A stretch of DNA of 36,729 nucleotides from an uncultured Eubacteriales bacterium (GTDB lineage: Bacteria > Bacillota > Clostridia > Lachnospirales > CAG-274): NCBI GenBank assembly GCA_949293325.1, contig CASFCZ010000062.1:1-36729 (forward strand), given 5' to 3'. Below are positions 1-6,867 of this stretch, piece after piece; the first letter of the stretch is position 1; each line of letters begins with the position of its first letter. The notes beneath the pieces are model-generated. The model made no database searches, was not told where the DNA came from, and saw nothing but the letters and a program-made list of their open reading frames with translations. The translations under genes and the position numbers were made by a program.

Positions 1-30
1 AACATGGATGCGGACGTACCAAAGGTATGG

Positions 31-122
31 CTTTCAGCTTTTGCTGAAAGTGCTGACAAGCATTTCTTGCAAGCGTGTCGACTTTTTCGACACGCTGACC
101 CCTTTCCGATATGGAAGGGGGT
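31..122. repeat. cluster of intergenic hairpins
   Basis: There are three hairpins in under 100 bases. The first has a perfect 8-bp stem (31-38 with 43-50, loop TTTT). The second has a perfect 10-bp stem AGCGTGTCGA/TCGACACGCT (72-81 with 87-96). The third has a C/T-rich stem with one bulge (about 99-107 with 113-120). None is followed by a T-run on either strand, so they do not look like ordinary intrinsic terminators, although they lie directly downstream of the minus-strand NlpC/P60 gene. They could act as 3' stabilising or attenuating structures, or be members of a dispersed repeat family. Confidence 0.6.
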
Positions 123-128
123 ATAGTC

Positions 129-1025
129 TTATTCGGGATAATATATATCTATATTTGGTCGTCTGTAGTATATAAAATCAGGTGAGCTGATGTTTACACC
201 CTTTCCTGAGGAACAGTGCAGCCACATCATCTCTCCCTTGTTATTTTTGCCTATGTACATTCCCACGTGGTTTACCATAGGGTCTGAAGGAGAGCATAAA
301 AATCCAAGATCCCCCGGAAGTAATTCCTCTGCCGTTATCTCATTGGAGTTAGCCCATTGCTCCCTTGTGCTGTAGCCGATGCGATAATTAAGGGCTGTCC
401 AGTATGCCCAGTCTACAAAGCCTGAACAATCAAGGCCATAGGGAATAAGTACCTGTGTGCCGTCCTTGTCAGCCTTACGCAGCTCGTTGCCGCCTTCTGC
501 CGCAACTTCAGCTATAAAACTTCCGCTTGATACTACTACATCCTGTCCCCAGCGGTCGTTCCAACCCTTGTAGGATGCCTTGCCTCCCCAGAAGTAGGGC
601 ACCGAATCTATCAGACAGGAGCCTGTATTAAGGACTGTGAGCCTTGCGTGGTCTGTATCCTCCGGGATATTAGCGTACTTTGTAAGTATCAATGCACTGT
701 CTGTAACAACTATATCCTTAGGCGTATATGCCCTTCCGTTTTCGGGAATAAATTCATCAACGAACTGGAGAGTATCCGCCGTATAGCTGTTTTCCTCAAG
801 CATTTTGTTTATACGCTTTAGTATCAGTGCGTGCCTGTATTCGGGATCTTCTATCTTGCTTATGTGTTCGGCAAGTGCTTTTTGTACAGGCGTAAGTTCC
901 TGTGCCTGTACCTGATGTGGTGATAGTATATGTCTTGGACTGTTATTTAAAAAGGCAATGATACAAAAGCATATCACCGCACTTAAAAATATATATGTAA
1001 GGGTAAGTGTTCTGCCCTGGGGCAT
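129..1025 (-). CDS. membrane-anchored NlpC/P60 cell-wall peptidase
   Basis: This 298-residue protein is predicted to cleave peptidoglycan stem peptides outside the membrane. A single N-terminal hydrophobic segment (about residues 9-27) anchors or exports it. The C-terminal half carries the NlpC/P60 signature: GLDCSGFVDW with catalytic Cys200, NHVGMYIG with His253, and a third polar residue, probably His270 in WLHCSS. The motif LLPGDLGFL between them is also typical of the family. Residues 45-150 are a variable region that I do not recognise. The ATG at 1025 is preferred because AGGAGG lies just upstream; the frame stays open to 1157, but that longer start would overlap the next gene and has no ribosome site. 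It is the last gene before the hairpin cluster. A terminator separates it from the CarD gene, so it is probably transcribed alone. Confidence 0.88.
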   Translation of the reverse strand: MPQGRTLTLTYIFLSAVICFCIIAFLNNSPRHILSPHQVQAQELTPVQKALAEHISKIEDPEYRHALILKRINKMLEENSYTADTLQFVDEFIPENGRAYTPKDIVVTDSALILTKYANIPEDTDHARLTVLNTGSCLIDSVPYFWGGKASYKGWNDRWGQDVVVSSGSFIAEVAAEGGNELRKADKDGTQVLIPYGLDCSGFVDWAYWTALNYRIGYSTREQWANSNEITAEELLPGDLGFLCSPSDPMVNHVGMYIGKNNKGEMMWLHCSSGKGVNISSPDFIYYRRPNIDIYYPE

Positions 1026-1065
1026 GATAATTCCTCCTGTGTATTTATTTATGCACTGACAGTAT

Positions 1066-1095
1066 ATAGTATTTTTCTTAAGAAGTCCAGTGCAA
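1066..1095 (-). promoter_or_regulatory. possible promoter of the NlpC/P60 gene
   Basis: On the minus strand, TTGCAC (1090-1095) and TACTAT (1066-1071) are separated by 18 bp. They lie between the terminator of the upstream CarD gene and the NlpC/P60 start. Both hexamers are imperfect. Confidence 0.35.
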
Positions 1096-1115
1096 ATTAT
1101 GGAAAGTACATAATT

Positions 1116-1145
1116 AAAGCCCCCCTGGATACAGGTCGGGGCTTT
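1116..1145 (-). terminator. intrinsic terminator of the CarD-family gene
   Basis: An 8-bp perfect stem AAAGCCCC/GGGGCTTT (1116-1123 with 1138-1145) begins five bases after the minus-strand stop codon of the CarD gene. It is followed on that strand by TTTAATTAT, a short T-rich tail. The position and GC-rich stem support termination; the tail is weak. Confidence 0.6.
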
Positions 1146-1149
1146 ATGC

Positions 1150-1629
1150 TTATGCACTTACCAGCAGGGATCTTTTAAGCATCTCCTCGGCGGAATGCCT
1201 GTCCGTATCCTGGGAAAGTATTATTTCAGTGAGTATAATGTGCGTAGCAGTTGTAAGAAGCTTTTTTTCAGCGCCCGAAAGACTCTTTACACGCTCACGC
1301 ATCATCAGGGTCTTGTAAACCTCAACTATCCTTAACAGATCGCCGCTTTTGAGTATTTCCATATTGTCCTTATACCGCTGTGACCAGTTGCAGGACATTG
1401 AGATAGGCTCTGCATCATGAATGATCTTTGCTACCTCTGAGGATGAGTTAATGCTTCTTAAGCCCAGCTCCTCTGACTTTGCAACTGAAACGGTTATCAT
1501 TAAGTTACCTAAAGGTACATCCAGCACATAGTAGTCTGACTTTACCCCATCAATCAGCTTGTTTTCAACAGCTTTCACGGTCCCTGCGCCGTACAGTGGG
1601 TATACTACCTTATCGCCTACCTTAAACAA
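1150..1629 (-). CDS. CarD-family transcriptional regulator (RNA polymerase-binding)
   Basis: This 159-residue protein begins with MFKVGDKVVYPLYGAGTV, the hallmark opening of the CarD/CdnL/TRCF RNA-polymerase-interaction domain (about residues 1-60). The rest is helical, with a conserved-looking WSQRYKDNMEIL segment, as in CarD-family C-terminal DNA-contacting domains. Family members bind the RNA polymerase beta subunit and stabilise or tune open complexes, often at ribosomal RNA promoters. The start is a TTG, preceded by GGAGG at seven bases. No ATG gives the full N-terminal motif, so the TTG is convincing. A terminator follows directly, making this a single-gene unit. The target promoters cannot be deduced from the sequence. 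Confidence 0.9.
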   Translation of the reverse strand: MFKVGDKVVYPLYGAGTVKAVENKLIDGVKSDYYVLDVPLGNLMITVSVAKSEELGLRSINSSSEVAKIIHDAEPISMSCNWSQRYKDNMEILKSGDLLRIVEVYKTLMMRERVKSLSGAEKKLLTTATHIILTEIILSQDTDRHSAEEMLKRSLLVSA

Positions 1630-1680
1630 AATATATCCTCCTTTCGTTTGTTATTCATCTGTAAAACCGACATTTAAACA

Positions 1681-1714
1681 GTATAATTATACCATACCCC
1701 GGAAGAAATCTACA
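1681..1714 (-). promoter_or_regulatory. putative promoter of the CarD-family gene
   Basis: A perfect 12-base palindrome GTATAATTATAC (1681-1692) supplies a consensus TATAAT -10 on the minus strand (1686-1691). A weak -35 (TGTAGA, 1709-1714) lies 17 bp away. The rest of the 202-base gap 1630-1831 is AT-rich and shows no other gene. Confidence 0.4.
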
Positions 1715-1831
1715 GAGTATTAATTAACAATAATTATAAACGGTTTTTAATGAAATTATACAAAACCTGGATATATTTTGTTTTAAATCTTCATTTTAAA
1801 TAGATTATGTGTTGTAAAACTGCATAAATGA

Positions 1832-2449
1832 TTAAAGTATATTTAATAATTCCAAAGGAGAGTTTATAATATATTCATGGCTGTCACTTTCCCCAAAGCC
1901 GTATGCAGCAAAGCAAAAGTCTGCACCTGCACTGTGAGCAGAGAGCTCGTCCTTTTTCGTATCACCTACATAAAGGGTAGATTTGAGACAGTTTCTCTCC
2001 ATAAGCAGTTTTATATTTTCCCCTTTGGACTTTCCTGTGTTTCCCCAGCATTCCCTGTCTTTAAAACAATAATCAAGTCCGCTGCTTTTTAAAAAGCACT
2101 CTATATATCCCCTCTGACAGTTGCTGCATATATATAGCCCATATTTTGGGGAGATATTTTTTATTACTTCTTCAATGCCCTTAAAAATATTGCCTCCATG
2201 AAGGGTAAGGTAATTAAGCTCGTTTTCACTGCATTCCCAAAGCAGGGAATTTCGCTTTTCTTCTGAATATTGAGGAAAAAGCTTTGCTGCAATGGCTGTC
2301 ATTTCCATTCCCATACAGGCAGATAACTCATCTTTTGTTATTTCTTTAATACCATGTCTGGTAAGAATCTGATTCCAGGATATGAGTATATTGTCAACGG
2401 CATCCCATAATGTGCCGTCTAAATCAAAAATTATTCCATCGTATTTCAT
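1832..2449 (-). CDS. HAD-superfamily phosphatase (phosphoglycolate phosphatase-like)
   Basis: This 205-residue haloacid-dehalogenase-type hydrolase has the expected ordered motifs. Motif I is IIFDLDGTLWD near the N-terminus (nucleophile Asp and general acid Asp). A helical cap follows, then motif II SNCQRGY around residue 110, a lysine-containing region GKSKGENI, and motif IV YVGDTKKDELSA. The size and cap type match the small phosphatase group that includes phosphoglycolate phosphatase and Gph-like enzymes. The true substrate cannot be read from sequence. The ATG at 2449 is chosen because GGAGGTGC lies just before it; an in-frame ATG at 2479 has no comparable site. It is transcribed divergently from the serpin gene, with promoter elements of the two genes only about 20 bases apart. 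Confidence 0.85.
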   Translation of the reverse strand: MKYDGIIFDLDGTLWDAVDNILISWNQILTRHGIKEITKDELSACMGMEMTAIAAKLFPQYSEEKRNSLLWECSENELNYLTLHGGNIFKGIEEVIKNISPKYGLYICSNCQRGYIECFLKSSGLDYCFKDRECWGNTGKSKGENIKLLMERNCLKSTLYVGDTKKDELSAHSAGADFCFAAYGFGESDSHEYIINSPLELLNIL

Positions 2450-2469
2450 TTTGCACCTCCGATAGGAGG

Positions 2470-2498
2470 ATAATACCATATTTCAACCTGTTTTACAA
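2470..2498 (-). promoter_or_regulatory. promoter of the HAD phosphatase gene
   Basis: On the minus strand TTGTAA (2493-2498) is followed by a 17-bp spacer and TATTAT (2470-2475). It is placed about 20 bases upstream of the ATG, leaving a short leader that includes GGAGG. Confidence 0.6.
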
Positions 2499-2516
2499 GG
2501 GAGATAATGGTATCGC

Positions 2517-2545
2517 TTGCAAGTGAGAAAGACATAATGTAAAAT
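2517..2545 (+). promoter_or_regulatory. promoter of the serpin gene
   Basis: TTGCAA (2517-2522), a 17-bp spacer and TAAAAT (2540-2545) lie about 35 bases upstream of the serpin ATG. This is a near-consensus sigma-A promoter. Confidence 0.55.
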
Positions 2546-2580
2546 TAAGACAGATAACTATATAAATGGGTGGTGGTAAT

Positions 2581-3960
2581 ATGAAAAAGAAGTTGATTTT
2601 ATTTACACTTATAGGGATATTAAGTATGACAGGCACTGCTTTTGGAGAGGGTGAAGGTATTCCCCTTAGACTCACTCTTGAGTCAATGGGCTATAGGGTG
2701 GGGTGGTCATCAGCGGACAAATCTGTTACGGCAGAAAGGGATGGAGAAAGCCTTTTCTTTAAGACAGGCAGTAATCAGGTAAACAAAAACGGACAGATCT
2801 TTGAAATGAGCTGTGAGGTAAAGATGATAGATGGGGTTGCCTATCTTCCTTATAATGCCGTTGATGAGCTTGGGCTTACAGAGAAGGAAGGTTCTCTTGC
2901 CTACAGGATAAATGAAAGCTTTCAAGAAAATACAAATTATGTGTTTTCACCCTTTGGCTTTAAATCGGCTCTTGCAATGTTGGCAAACGGGGCATCAGGG
3001 GAAAGCAGACAGGAAATATTAAAGGCTTTGGGATATTCGGATATTGACGGTCTTAACCAGGCTATGGGTATGCTTGGGAAAATATATAACACAGGTACGG
3101 TCAGTAAGGAGGATACAGGCTTTGGAGCATTTGTAAACAGCGGGAATTCCCTGTGGGTTGAGAAAAGCAGCCCTCAGATTTCATCTGAGTTTTTATCTGT
3201 TATGAAAGAGAAATACTCTGCCTCTGTAGTCAGGGTCGATTCGGGGGAATATTCTCAAAGGGCAGAAGAATGGATAAGGGAACAAAGCGGAGGCTTGCAG
3301 GATATTACTGTTGCGTTGCCTGAAAATTTTGCCATGTCGCTTATTAACACCCTTTACCTTAAGGCAGACTGGCAAAGTAAATTTGAGGTGGAGGATACTG
3401 TCCCCGGGATTTTTAAAAATGCTGACGGAAGTGAGGGTACTGTGGAATATATGAACGGATATATACCCACAAAGGCATATAAGGATGACAGGGTAACAAT
3501 GGTAAGGCTTGACTACAGGGATTCGGTTTTTAGGAAGGATCTTAGTTTTTATGCTGCCATGGCAGACCGGCACATACAGCTTGAGGACTATATTGATTTA
3601 ATGGAGTACAGGGATGTGATTCTTAGTTTGCCTAAGTTTCAGACAGAAAGTAGTGTGGATATGACGGAGGCAGCCAAGACACTGGGCATTAATAGTGTAT
3701 TTTCGGAAGGAGCAGATTTTTCCGCTGCCTTTGAGGAAACAATAAGCAATGTGTATGTCAACTCCATATTGCAGGATACGGTTATAGGCGTTGATGAGGA
3801 AGGTACTCAGGCTTCAAGTACAACAAGGGTGACCCTTGCAGGCTCTCTGGCTGAACCTGAATATATTGAAGTTAGCTTTGACAGACCCTTTACATATTTC
3901 ATAAGGGACAATGACAGCGGAGAGATACTCTTTATGGGCAGGTTTGCAATGGCAGAATAA
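2581..3960 (+). CDS. secreted serpin with an N-terminal copper-amine-oxidase-N-like stalk
   Basis: This 459-residue exported protease inhibitor starts with MKKKLILF, a classic signal peptide with likely cleavage near residue 22. Residues about 28-95 resemble the Cu_amine_oxidN1 stalk domain of secreted Clostridia proteins. The serpin fold follows, with YVFSPFGFKSALAML, INTLYLKADWQ and the C-terminal DRPFTYFIRD...GRF signature. The reactive-loop hinge VDEEGTQASSTT (Gly408 as P15) has the small residues typical of inhibitory serpins. Counting from it puts the scissile bond near Ser422-Leu423, which suggests an elastase- or chymotrypsin-like target. The loop appears about three residues longer than in alpha-1-antitrypsin, so P1 is uncertain. 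The ATG at 2581 is favoured over 2566 because GGTGGT lies between them. It appears to be a single-gene unit with its own promoter. Confidence 0.92.
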   Translation: MKKKLILFTLIGILSMTGTAFGEGEGIPLRLTLESMGYRVGWSSADKSVTAERDGESLFFKTGSNQVNKNGQIFEMSCEVKMIDGVAYLPYNAVDELGLTEKEGSLAYRINESFQENTNYVFSPFGFKSALAMLANGASGESRQEILKALGYSDIDGLNQAMGMLGKIYNTGTVSKEDTGFGAFVNSGNSLWVEKSSPQISSEFLSVMKEKYSASVVRVDSGEYSQRAEEWIREQSGGLQDITVALPENFAMSLINTLYLKADWQSKFEVEDTVPGIFKNADGSEGTVEYMNGYIPTKAYKDDRVTMVRLDYRDSVFRKDLSFYAAMADRHIQLEDYIDLMEYRDVILSLPKFQTESSVDMTEAAKTLGINSVFSEGADFSAAFEETISNVYVNSILQDTVIGVDEEGTQASSTTRVTLAGSLAEPEYIEVSFDRPFTYFIRDNDSGEILFMGRFAMAE

Positions 3961-3967
3961 AATGGCA

Positions 3968-3995
3968 TTCTGTCAAAATATTTTACTTGACAGAA
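3968..3995. repeat. 9-bp inverted repeat overlapping the ylxM-ffh promoter
   Basis: TTCTGTCAA (3968-3976) and TTGACAGAA (3987-3995) form a perfect 9-bp inverted repeat with a 10-base AT-rich centre. It sits just after the serpin stop. The right arm contains the -35 hexamer of the next operon. It may serve as a serpin terminator without a T-run, as an operator, or as both. Confidence 0.7.
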
Positions 3996-4015
3996 CCTGA
4001 TTTATAGTGTAAAAT
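3987..4015 (+). promoter_or_regulatory. promoter of the ylxM-ffh-rpsP-khpA operon
   Basis: A perfect TTGACA (3987-3992), a 17-bp spacer and TAAAAT (4010-4015) lie 44 bases before the ylxM start. This is a strong sigma-A-type promoter, as expected for a housekeeping translation and secretion operon. Confidence 0.8.
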
Positions 4016-4058
4016 AGTCCAAGTGAGTGTAAAGTGAAATACATTGACAGGTGAGATA

Positions 4059-4406
4059 ATGGATAAGGTTCTTAAAATTACTTTGCTATATGACTTTTAC
4101 GGTGAGCTGCTTACCGAAAAGCAGCGCAATGTTATAGAGCTGTATTATCTCAACGACTATTCACTTAATGAGATCGGTGAGGATTACGGTATAAGCCGAC
4201 AGGCTGTGCACGAGATGATTAAGCGCAGTGAAAAGATACTTTTACAGTATGAGGAAAGATTGTTGCTTGTGGATAAGTACCTGAGGCAGAAGGAAAGACT
4301 TGACAATACCCTTGAGCTTTTTGACAAGGTACTTGAGAAAAAGGCTTTGACCGAGGATCGTGATCTTATAGAGCTAAAGGAAACCGTCAGCCGTATTTTG
4401 GATTAG
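4059..4406 (+). CDS. ylxM: YlxM/p13-family HTH protein
   Basis: This 115-residue protein has a sigma-70 region-4-like helix-turn-helix: LTEKQRNVIELYYLNDYSL followed by EIGEDYGISRQAVHEMIKR (about residues 18-60). A helical, charged C-terminal tail follows. YlxM family members are almost always encoded directly upstream of ffh and are linked to the signal recognition particle; in streptococci a YlxM homologue interacts with SRP components. The ATG at 4059 is preferred because AGGTGAG precedes it; an in-frame TTG at 4044 lacks a site. It is followed after 10 bases by ffh, so the two are co-transcribed and probably co-regulated. Confidence 0.92.
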   Translation: MDKVLKITLLYDFYGELLTEKQRNVIELYYLNDYSLNEIGEDYGISRQAVHEMIKRSEKILLQYEERLLLVDKYLRQKERLDNTLELFDKVLEKKALTEDRDLIELKETVSRILD

Positions 4407-4416
4407 GAGGCTTAAA

Positions 4417-5751
4417 ATGGCTTTTGAGAGTTTATCAAACAAGCTTCAGGATGTATTTAAGCAGCTTCGTGGTAAGGGTAAACTTACCGAGAAGGATGTT
4501 AAGGCTGCCTTAAGAGAGGTCAAGCTTGCATTGCTTGAGGCTGATGTAAACTTTAAGATAGTTAAGGATTTTGTAAACAAGGTAACTGAAAAGGCTATCG
4601 GCGGAGATGTCCTTGAGGGTCTTAATCCCGGTCAACAGGTAGTCAAGATAGTTAATGATGAGCTGGTGGAGCTTATGGGCAGTACCCAGAGCAAGCTCAC
4701 CTTTTCACCTAAGTCCCCTACAGTATATATGATGGTAGGTCTTCAGGGTGCAGGTAAAACTACCACCACAGGTAAACTTGCAGGACAGCTGAGAAAACAG
4801 GGTAAGCACCCACTGCTGGTTGCCTGCGACGTATACCGCCCTGCGGCCATCAAGCAACTTCAGGTGGTAGGTAAGACCTATGACATACCTGTTTTTGAAA
4901 TGGGTCAGGAAAATCCTGTTAAGATTGCCTCGGAGGCGGTAAAATACGCATCATCTAATGGCAATGATATAGTTATTATAGATACCGCAGGTCGTCTTCA
5001 TATAAATGAGGAACTTATGGATGAGCTTCTGAACATCAAGACAGAGGTTCGCCCCCAGGAGATACTTCTTGTGGTGGACGCAATGACAGGTCAGGATGCA
5101 GTTAATGTTGCAGAAAGCTTTAATGAAAAACTGGGGCTTGATGGTATTATTATTACCAAGCTTGACGGTGATACCAGAGGCGGTGCCGCACTTTCAGTAA
5201 GGGCGGTTACAGGCAAGCCTATCAAGTATGTTGGTATGGGTGAGAAAATGGAGGATCTTGAGCCATTCTATCCCGACCGTATGGCATCACGTATACTTGG
5301 TATGGGAGATGTCCTCAGCCTTATTGAAAAGGCTCAGCAGGTCTATGATGAAAATCAGGCTAAAGAGCTTGAAAAGAAGATGCGTTCAAGTGACTTTAAC
5401 CTTGAGGATTTTATGGCTCAGCTTCAGCAGGTTAAAAAGATGGGTCCTATGAAGGATCTCCTTAAGATGATGCCGGGAGCAGGCAGACTTAACCTGGATG
5501 ATGTTAATATAGATGATAACGCAACTGCCAAGGTGGAAGCTATTATCCAGTCCATGACAGTTGAGGAAAGACGTGATCCTGATATATTAAACGGTTCACG
5601 TAAAAGAAGAATAGCTCAGGGAAGTGGCAGAACCATTCAGGAGGTTAATCAGCTTTTAAAGCAGTTTAACGAAATGAAAAAGATGATGAAGACACTTACC
5701 GACATGACAAAGGGTAAAAAAGGCAGGATGAAATTCCCCTTTTTCCAATAA
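4417..5751 (+). CDS. ffh: signal recognition particle protein Ffh (SRP54)
   Basis: This 444-residue GTPase of the signal recognition particle binds the signal peptides of nascent membrane and secreted proteins together with SRP RNA, and docks at FtsY. The N domain (residues 1-90) is followed by the G domain with P-loop GLQGAGKTTTTGKLA, the DTAGRLHINEEL switch and TKLDGDTRGGAALS. The methionine-rich M domain (from about residue 325) carries the RNA-binding SRKRRIAQGSGR helix-turn-helix and ends with a Lys- and Met-rich tail. The length matches the family. The start is an ATG with AGGAGG at a good distance. I saw no SRP RNA gene in the window. Confidence 0.98.
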   Translation: MAFESLSNKLQDVFKQLRGKGKLTEKDVKAALREVKLALLEADVNFKIVKDFVNKVTEKAIGGDVLEGLNPGQQVVKIVNDELVELMGSTQSKLTFSPKSPTVYMMVGLQGAGKTTTTGKLAGQLRKQGKHPLLVACDVYRPAAIKQLQVVGKTYDIPVFEMGQENPVKIASEAVKYASSNGNDIVIIDTAGRLHINEELMDELLNIKTEVRPQEILLVVDAMTGQDAVNVAESFNEKLGLDGIIITKLDGDTRGGAALSVRAVTGKPIKYVGMGEKMEDLEPFYPDRMASRILGMGDVLSLIEKAQQVYDENQAKELEKKMRSSDFNLEDFMAQLQQVKKMGPMKDLLKMMPGAGRLNLDDVNIDDNATAKVEAIIQSMTVEERRDPDILNGSRKRRIAQGSGRTIQEVNQLLKQFNEMKKMMKTLTDMTKGKKGRMKFPFFQ

Positions 5752-5788
5752 ATTTTGAGATATAATTACCAAGGAGGTGAAATATAAA

Positions 5789-6037
5789 ATGGCAGTTAAG
5801 ATCAGATTAAAGAGAATGGGCGCTAAGAAGGCACCTTTCTATAGAATAGTAGTTGCTGACTCAAGATCACCAAGAGGCGGTAAGGCTATCGCTGAGCTGG
5901 GTTACTATGATCCAACTAAGGAGCCTGTTGAGTTAAAGGTTGATGTTGAGGGTGCTAAGACATGGATCGGTAACGGCGCACAGCCAACTGATACAGTTAA
6001 GGCTCTCCTTAAGAAGGCAGGAGCTATTGAGGCATAA
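5789..6037 (+). CDS. rpsP: 30S ribosomal protein S16
   Basis: This 82-residue small-subunit protein begins [19 protein letters not shown] and contains [21 protein letters not shown], both characteristic of S16. It binds 16S rRNA early in 30S assembly. The ATG at 5789 is chosen because AAGGAGGTGA precedes it; upstream in-frame codons would include the ribosome binding site. It sits between ffh and khpA, as in many Bacillota. Confidence 0.98.
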   Translation: MAVKIRLKRMGAKKAPFYRIVVADSRSPRGGKAIAELGYYDPTKEPVELKVDVEGAKTWIGNGAQPTDTVKALLKKAGAIEA

Positions 6038-6052
6038 TCCGAGGTGACAATT

Positions 6053-6280
6053 ATGAAGGAATTACTCGAAGTTATTGCTAAAAATCTTGTTGATAACCCT
6101 GATAAGGTCAGTGTAAGTGAAAGACAGGACGGTGACGCCCTTATTCTTGAGCTTATTGTTGACGGTGAGGACATTGGCAAGGTTATCGGTAAGCAGGGCA
6201 GGATTGCCAAGTCTATCCGTGCCGTTGTTAAAGCTGCTGCTGTCCGTGAGGATAAAAAGGTAGTAGTTAAGATAATGTAA
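6053..6280 (+). CDS. khpA: KH-domain RNA-binding protein KhpA (YlqC)
   Basis: This 75-residue single-KH-domain protein has the RNA-binding GxxG loop in IGKVIGKQGRIAKSIR (about residues 42-58). KhpA usually pairs with KhpB (Jag/EloR) and affects cell elongation and RNA metabolism. It is normally encoded between rpsP and rimM. The ATG at 6053 has GAGGTG upstream; a GTG at 6044 is the alternative but overlaps that site. The operon ends with this gene: a strong terminator follows and rimM-trmD-rplS are not present here. Confidence 0.95.
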   Translation: MKELLEVIAKNLVDNPDKVSVSERQDGDALILELIVDGEDIGKVIGKQGRIAKSIRAVVKAAAVREDKKVVVKIM

Positions 6281-6294
6281 TATGTTTGATTATA

Positions 6295-6332
6295 AAAAAA
6301 GAGGTGTGCCTTTTTCGCAGCACCTCTTTTTT
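6295..6332. terminator. bidirectional intrinsic terminator between khpA and the repeat-protein gene
   Basis: AAAAAAGAGGTG (6295-6306) pairs with CACCTCTTTTTT (6321-6332), extended by TGC/GCA with one bulged G. There is a T-run on one side and an A-run on the other, so it can stop transcription from both convergent genes. Confidence 0.9.
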
Positions 6333-6333
6333 A

Positions 6334-6765
6334 TTATTCTTCTCCATATTTATCATTTTGGGGCTTTTGTTGAAATCTCTGTTGAAATCCCTGTTGAGAA
6401 AATCCCTGCTGTGGGAAACCCTGCTGAGGATAGCCCTGTTGGGGATAACCTTGTTGTGGGAAACCCTGCTGAGGATAGCCCTGTTGTGGGAGCCCCTGCT
6501 GTTGATAACCTTGCTGAGGCGGATATCCTCCCTGCTGAAATCCCTGCTGAGGGTAGCCTTGCTGTGGTACAGTCTGTTGTGGCGCAGAGGATCTGCTGTG
6601 TGAGGACATGCTCATTGACAGCATGTTCATACGCTTTTCCATATCCTCAATCTTTGACTCCATGCCTTCAAGCTTGTCTTTAAGCTCTGCATTTTCCTTA
6701 CGGATAGATTCTATCATACCCATAAGCCAACGTGCCTGATCGCCGCCTCTGTTGTTATTATCCAT
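6334..6765 (-). CDS. coiled-coil protein with Pro-Gln-Gln-Gly-Tyr/Phe repeat tail
   Basis: This 143-residue protein has an unknown function. Residues about 11-52 form a strongly charged heptad-like coiled coil ([20 protein letters not shown]...), likely an oligomerisation segment. A short Ser/Met-rich linker follows. Residues 67-131 consist of about a dozen [10 protein letters not shown]-type pentapeptides (also QQQGL and SQQGF), rich in Gln, Gly, Pro and aromatics and nearly free of charge. The tail is disordered and prion-like by composition. There is no signal peptide or membrane segment, so it is probably cytoplasmic. The ATG at 6765 has GGGGG seven bases upstream; the frame is open further, but without a ribosome site. 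It has its own promoter and shares a terminator with khpA. The pentapeptide periodicity on the correct strand, plus the promoter and ribosome site, argue that it is a real gene. Confidence 0.8.
   Translation of the reverse strand: MDNNNRGGDQARWLMGMIESIRKENAELKDKLEGMESKIEDMEKRMNMLSMSMSSHSRSSAPQQTVPQQGYPQQGFQQGGYPPQQGYQQQGLPQQGYPQQGFPQQGYPQQGYPQQGFPQQGFSQQGFQQRFQQKPQNDKYGEE
6373..6567 (-). repeat. 15-base tandem coding repeat
   Basis: The DNA encoding the PQQG(Y/F) tail is a degenerate 15-base tandem repeat (about 12 units), with the codons CAGCAGGG recurring on the minus strand. The unit length is a multiple of three, so repeat-number changes keep the frame. Confidence 0.85.
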
Positions 6766-6794
6766 AGTATACCCCCTAAATGTATTATAAGTAT

Positions 6795-6823
6795 ATAATA
6801 GCACATTTTTGCAAATATGTAAA
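6795..6823 (-). promoter_or_regulatory. promoter of the repeat-protein gene
   Basis: On the minus strand TTTACA (6818-6823), a 17-bp spacer and TATTAT (6795-6800) lie about 30 bases upstream of the ATG at 6765. Confidence 0.6.
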
Positions 6824-6867
6824 TTAAATCATGGCATAAGTTTGCTTTTTTTGTGCAAGCTATTAGT

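Noticed and set aside
1..128. Intrinsic terminator of the NlpC/P60 gene
   Set aside because: The hairpins are stable but none has a following T-run on the minus strand, so they are listed as a hairpin cluster instead.
3961..4058. SRP RNA (ffs) near ffh
   Set aside because: The gap contains only an inverted repeat and a promoter; there is no room for the conserved SRP RNA hairpin and none was seen.
6373..6567. CRISPR-like repeat array
   Set aside because: The unit is 15 bases, contiguous, without spacers and in coding phase; it is a protein tandem repeat.
6282..6683. Open frames on the plus strand with Ala/Glu/Val- or Leu-rich repeats
   Set aside because: They are the reverse reading of the 15-base repeat in the minus-strand PQQG gene, and they begin inside the terminator without a ribosome site.
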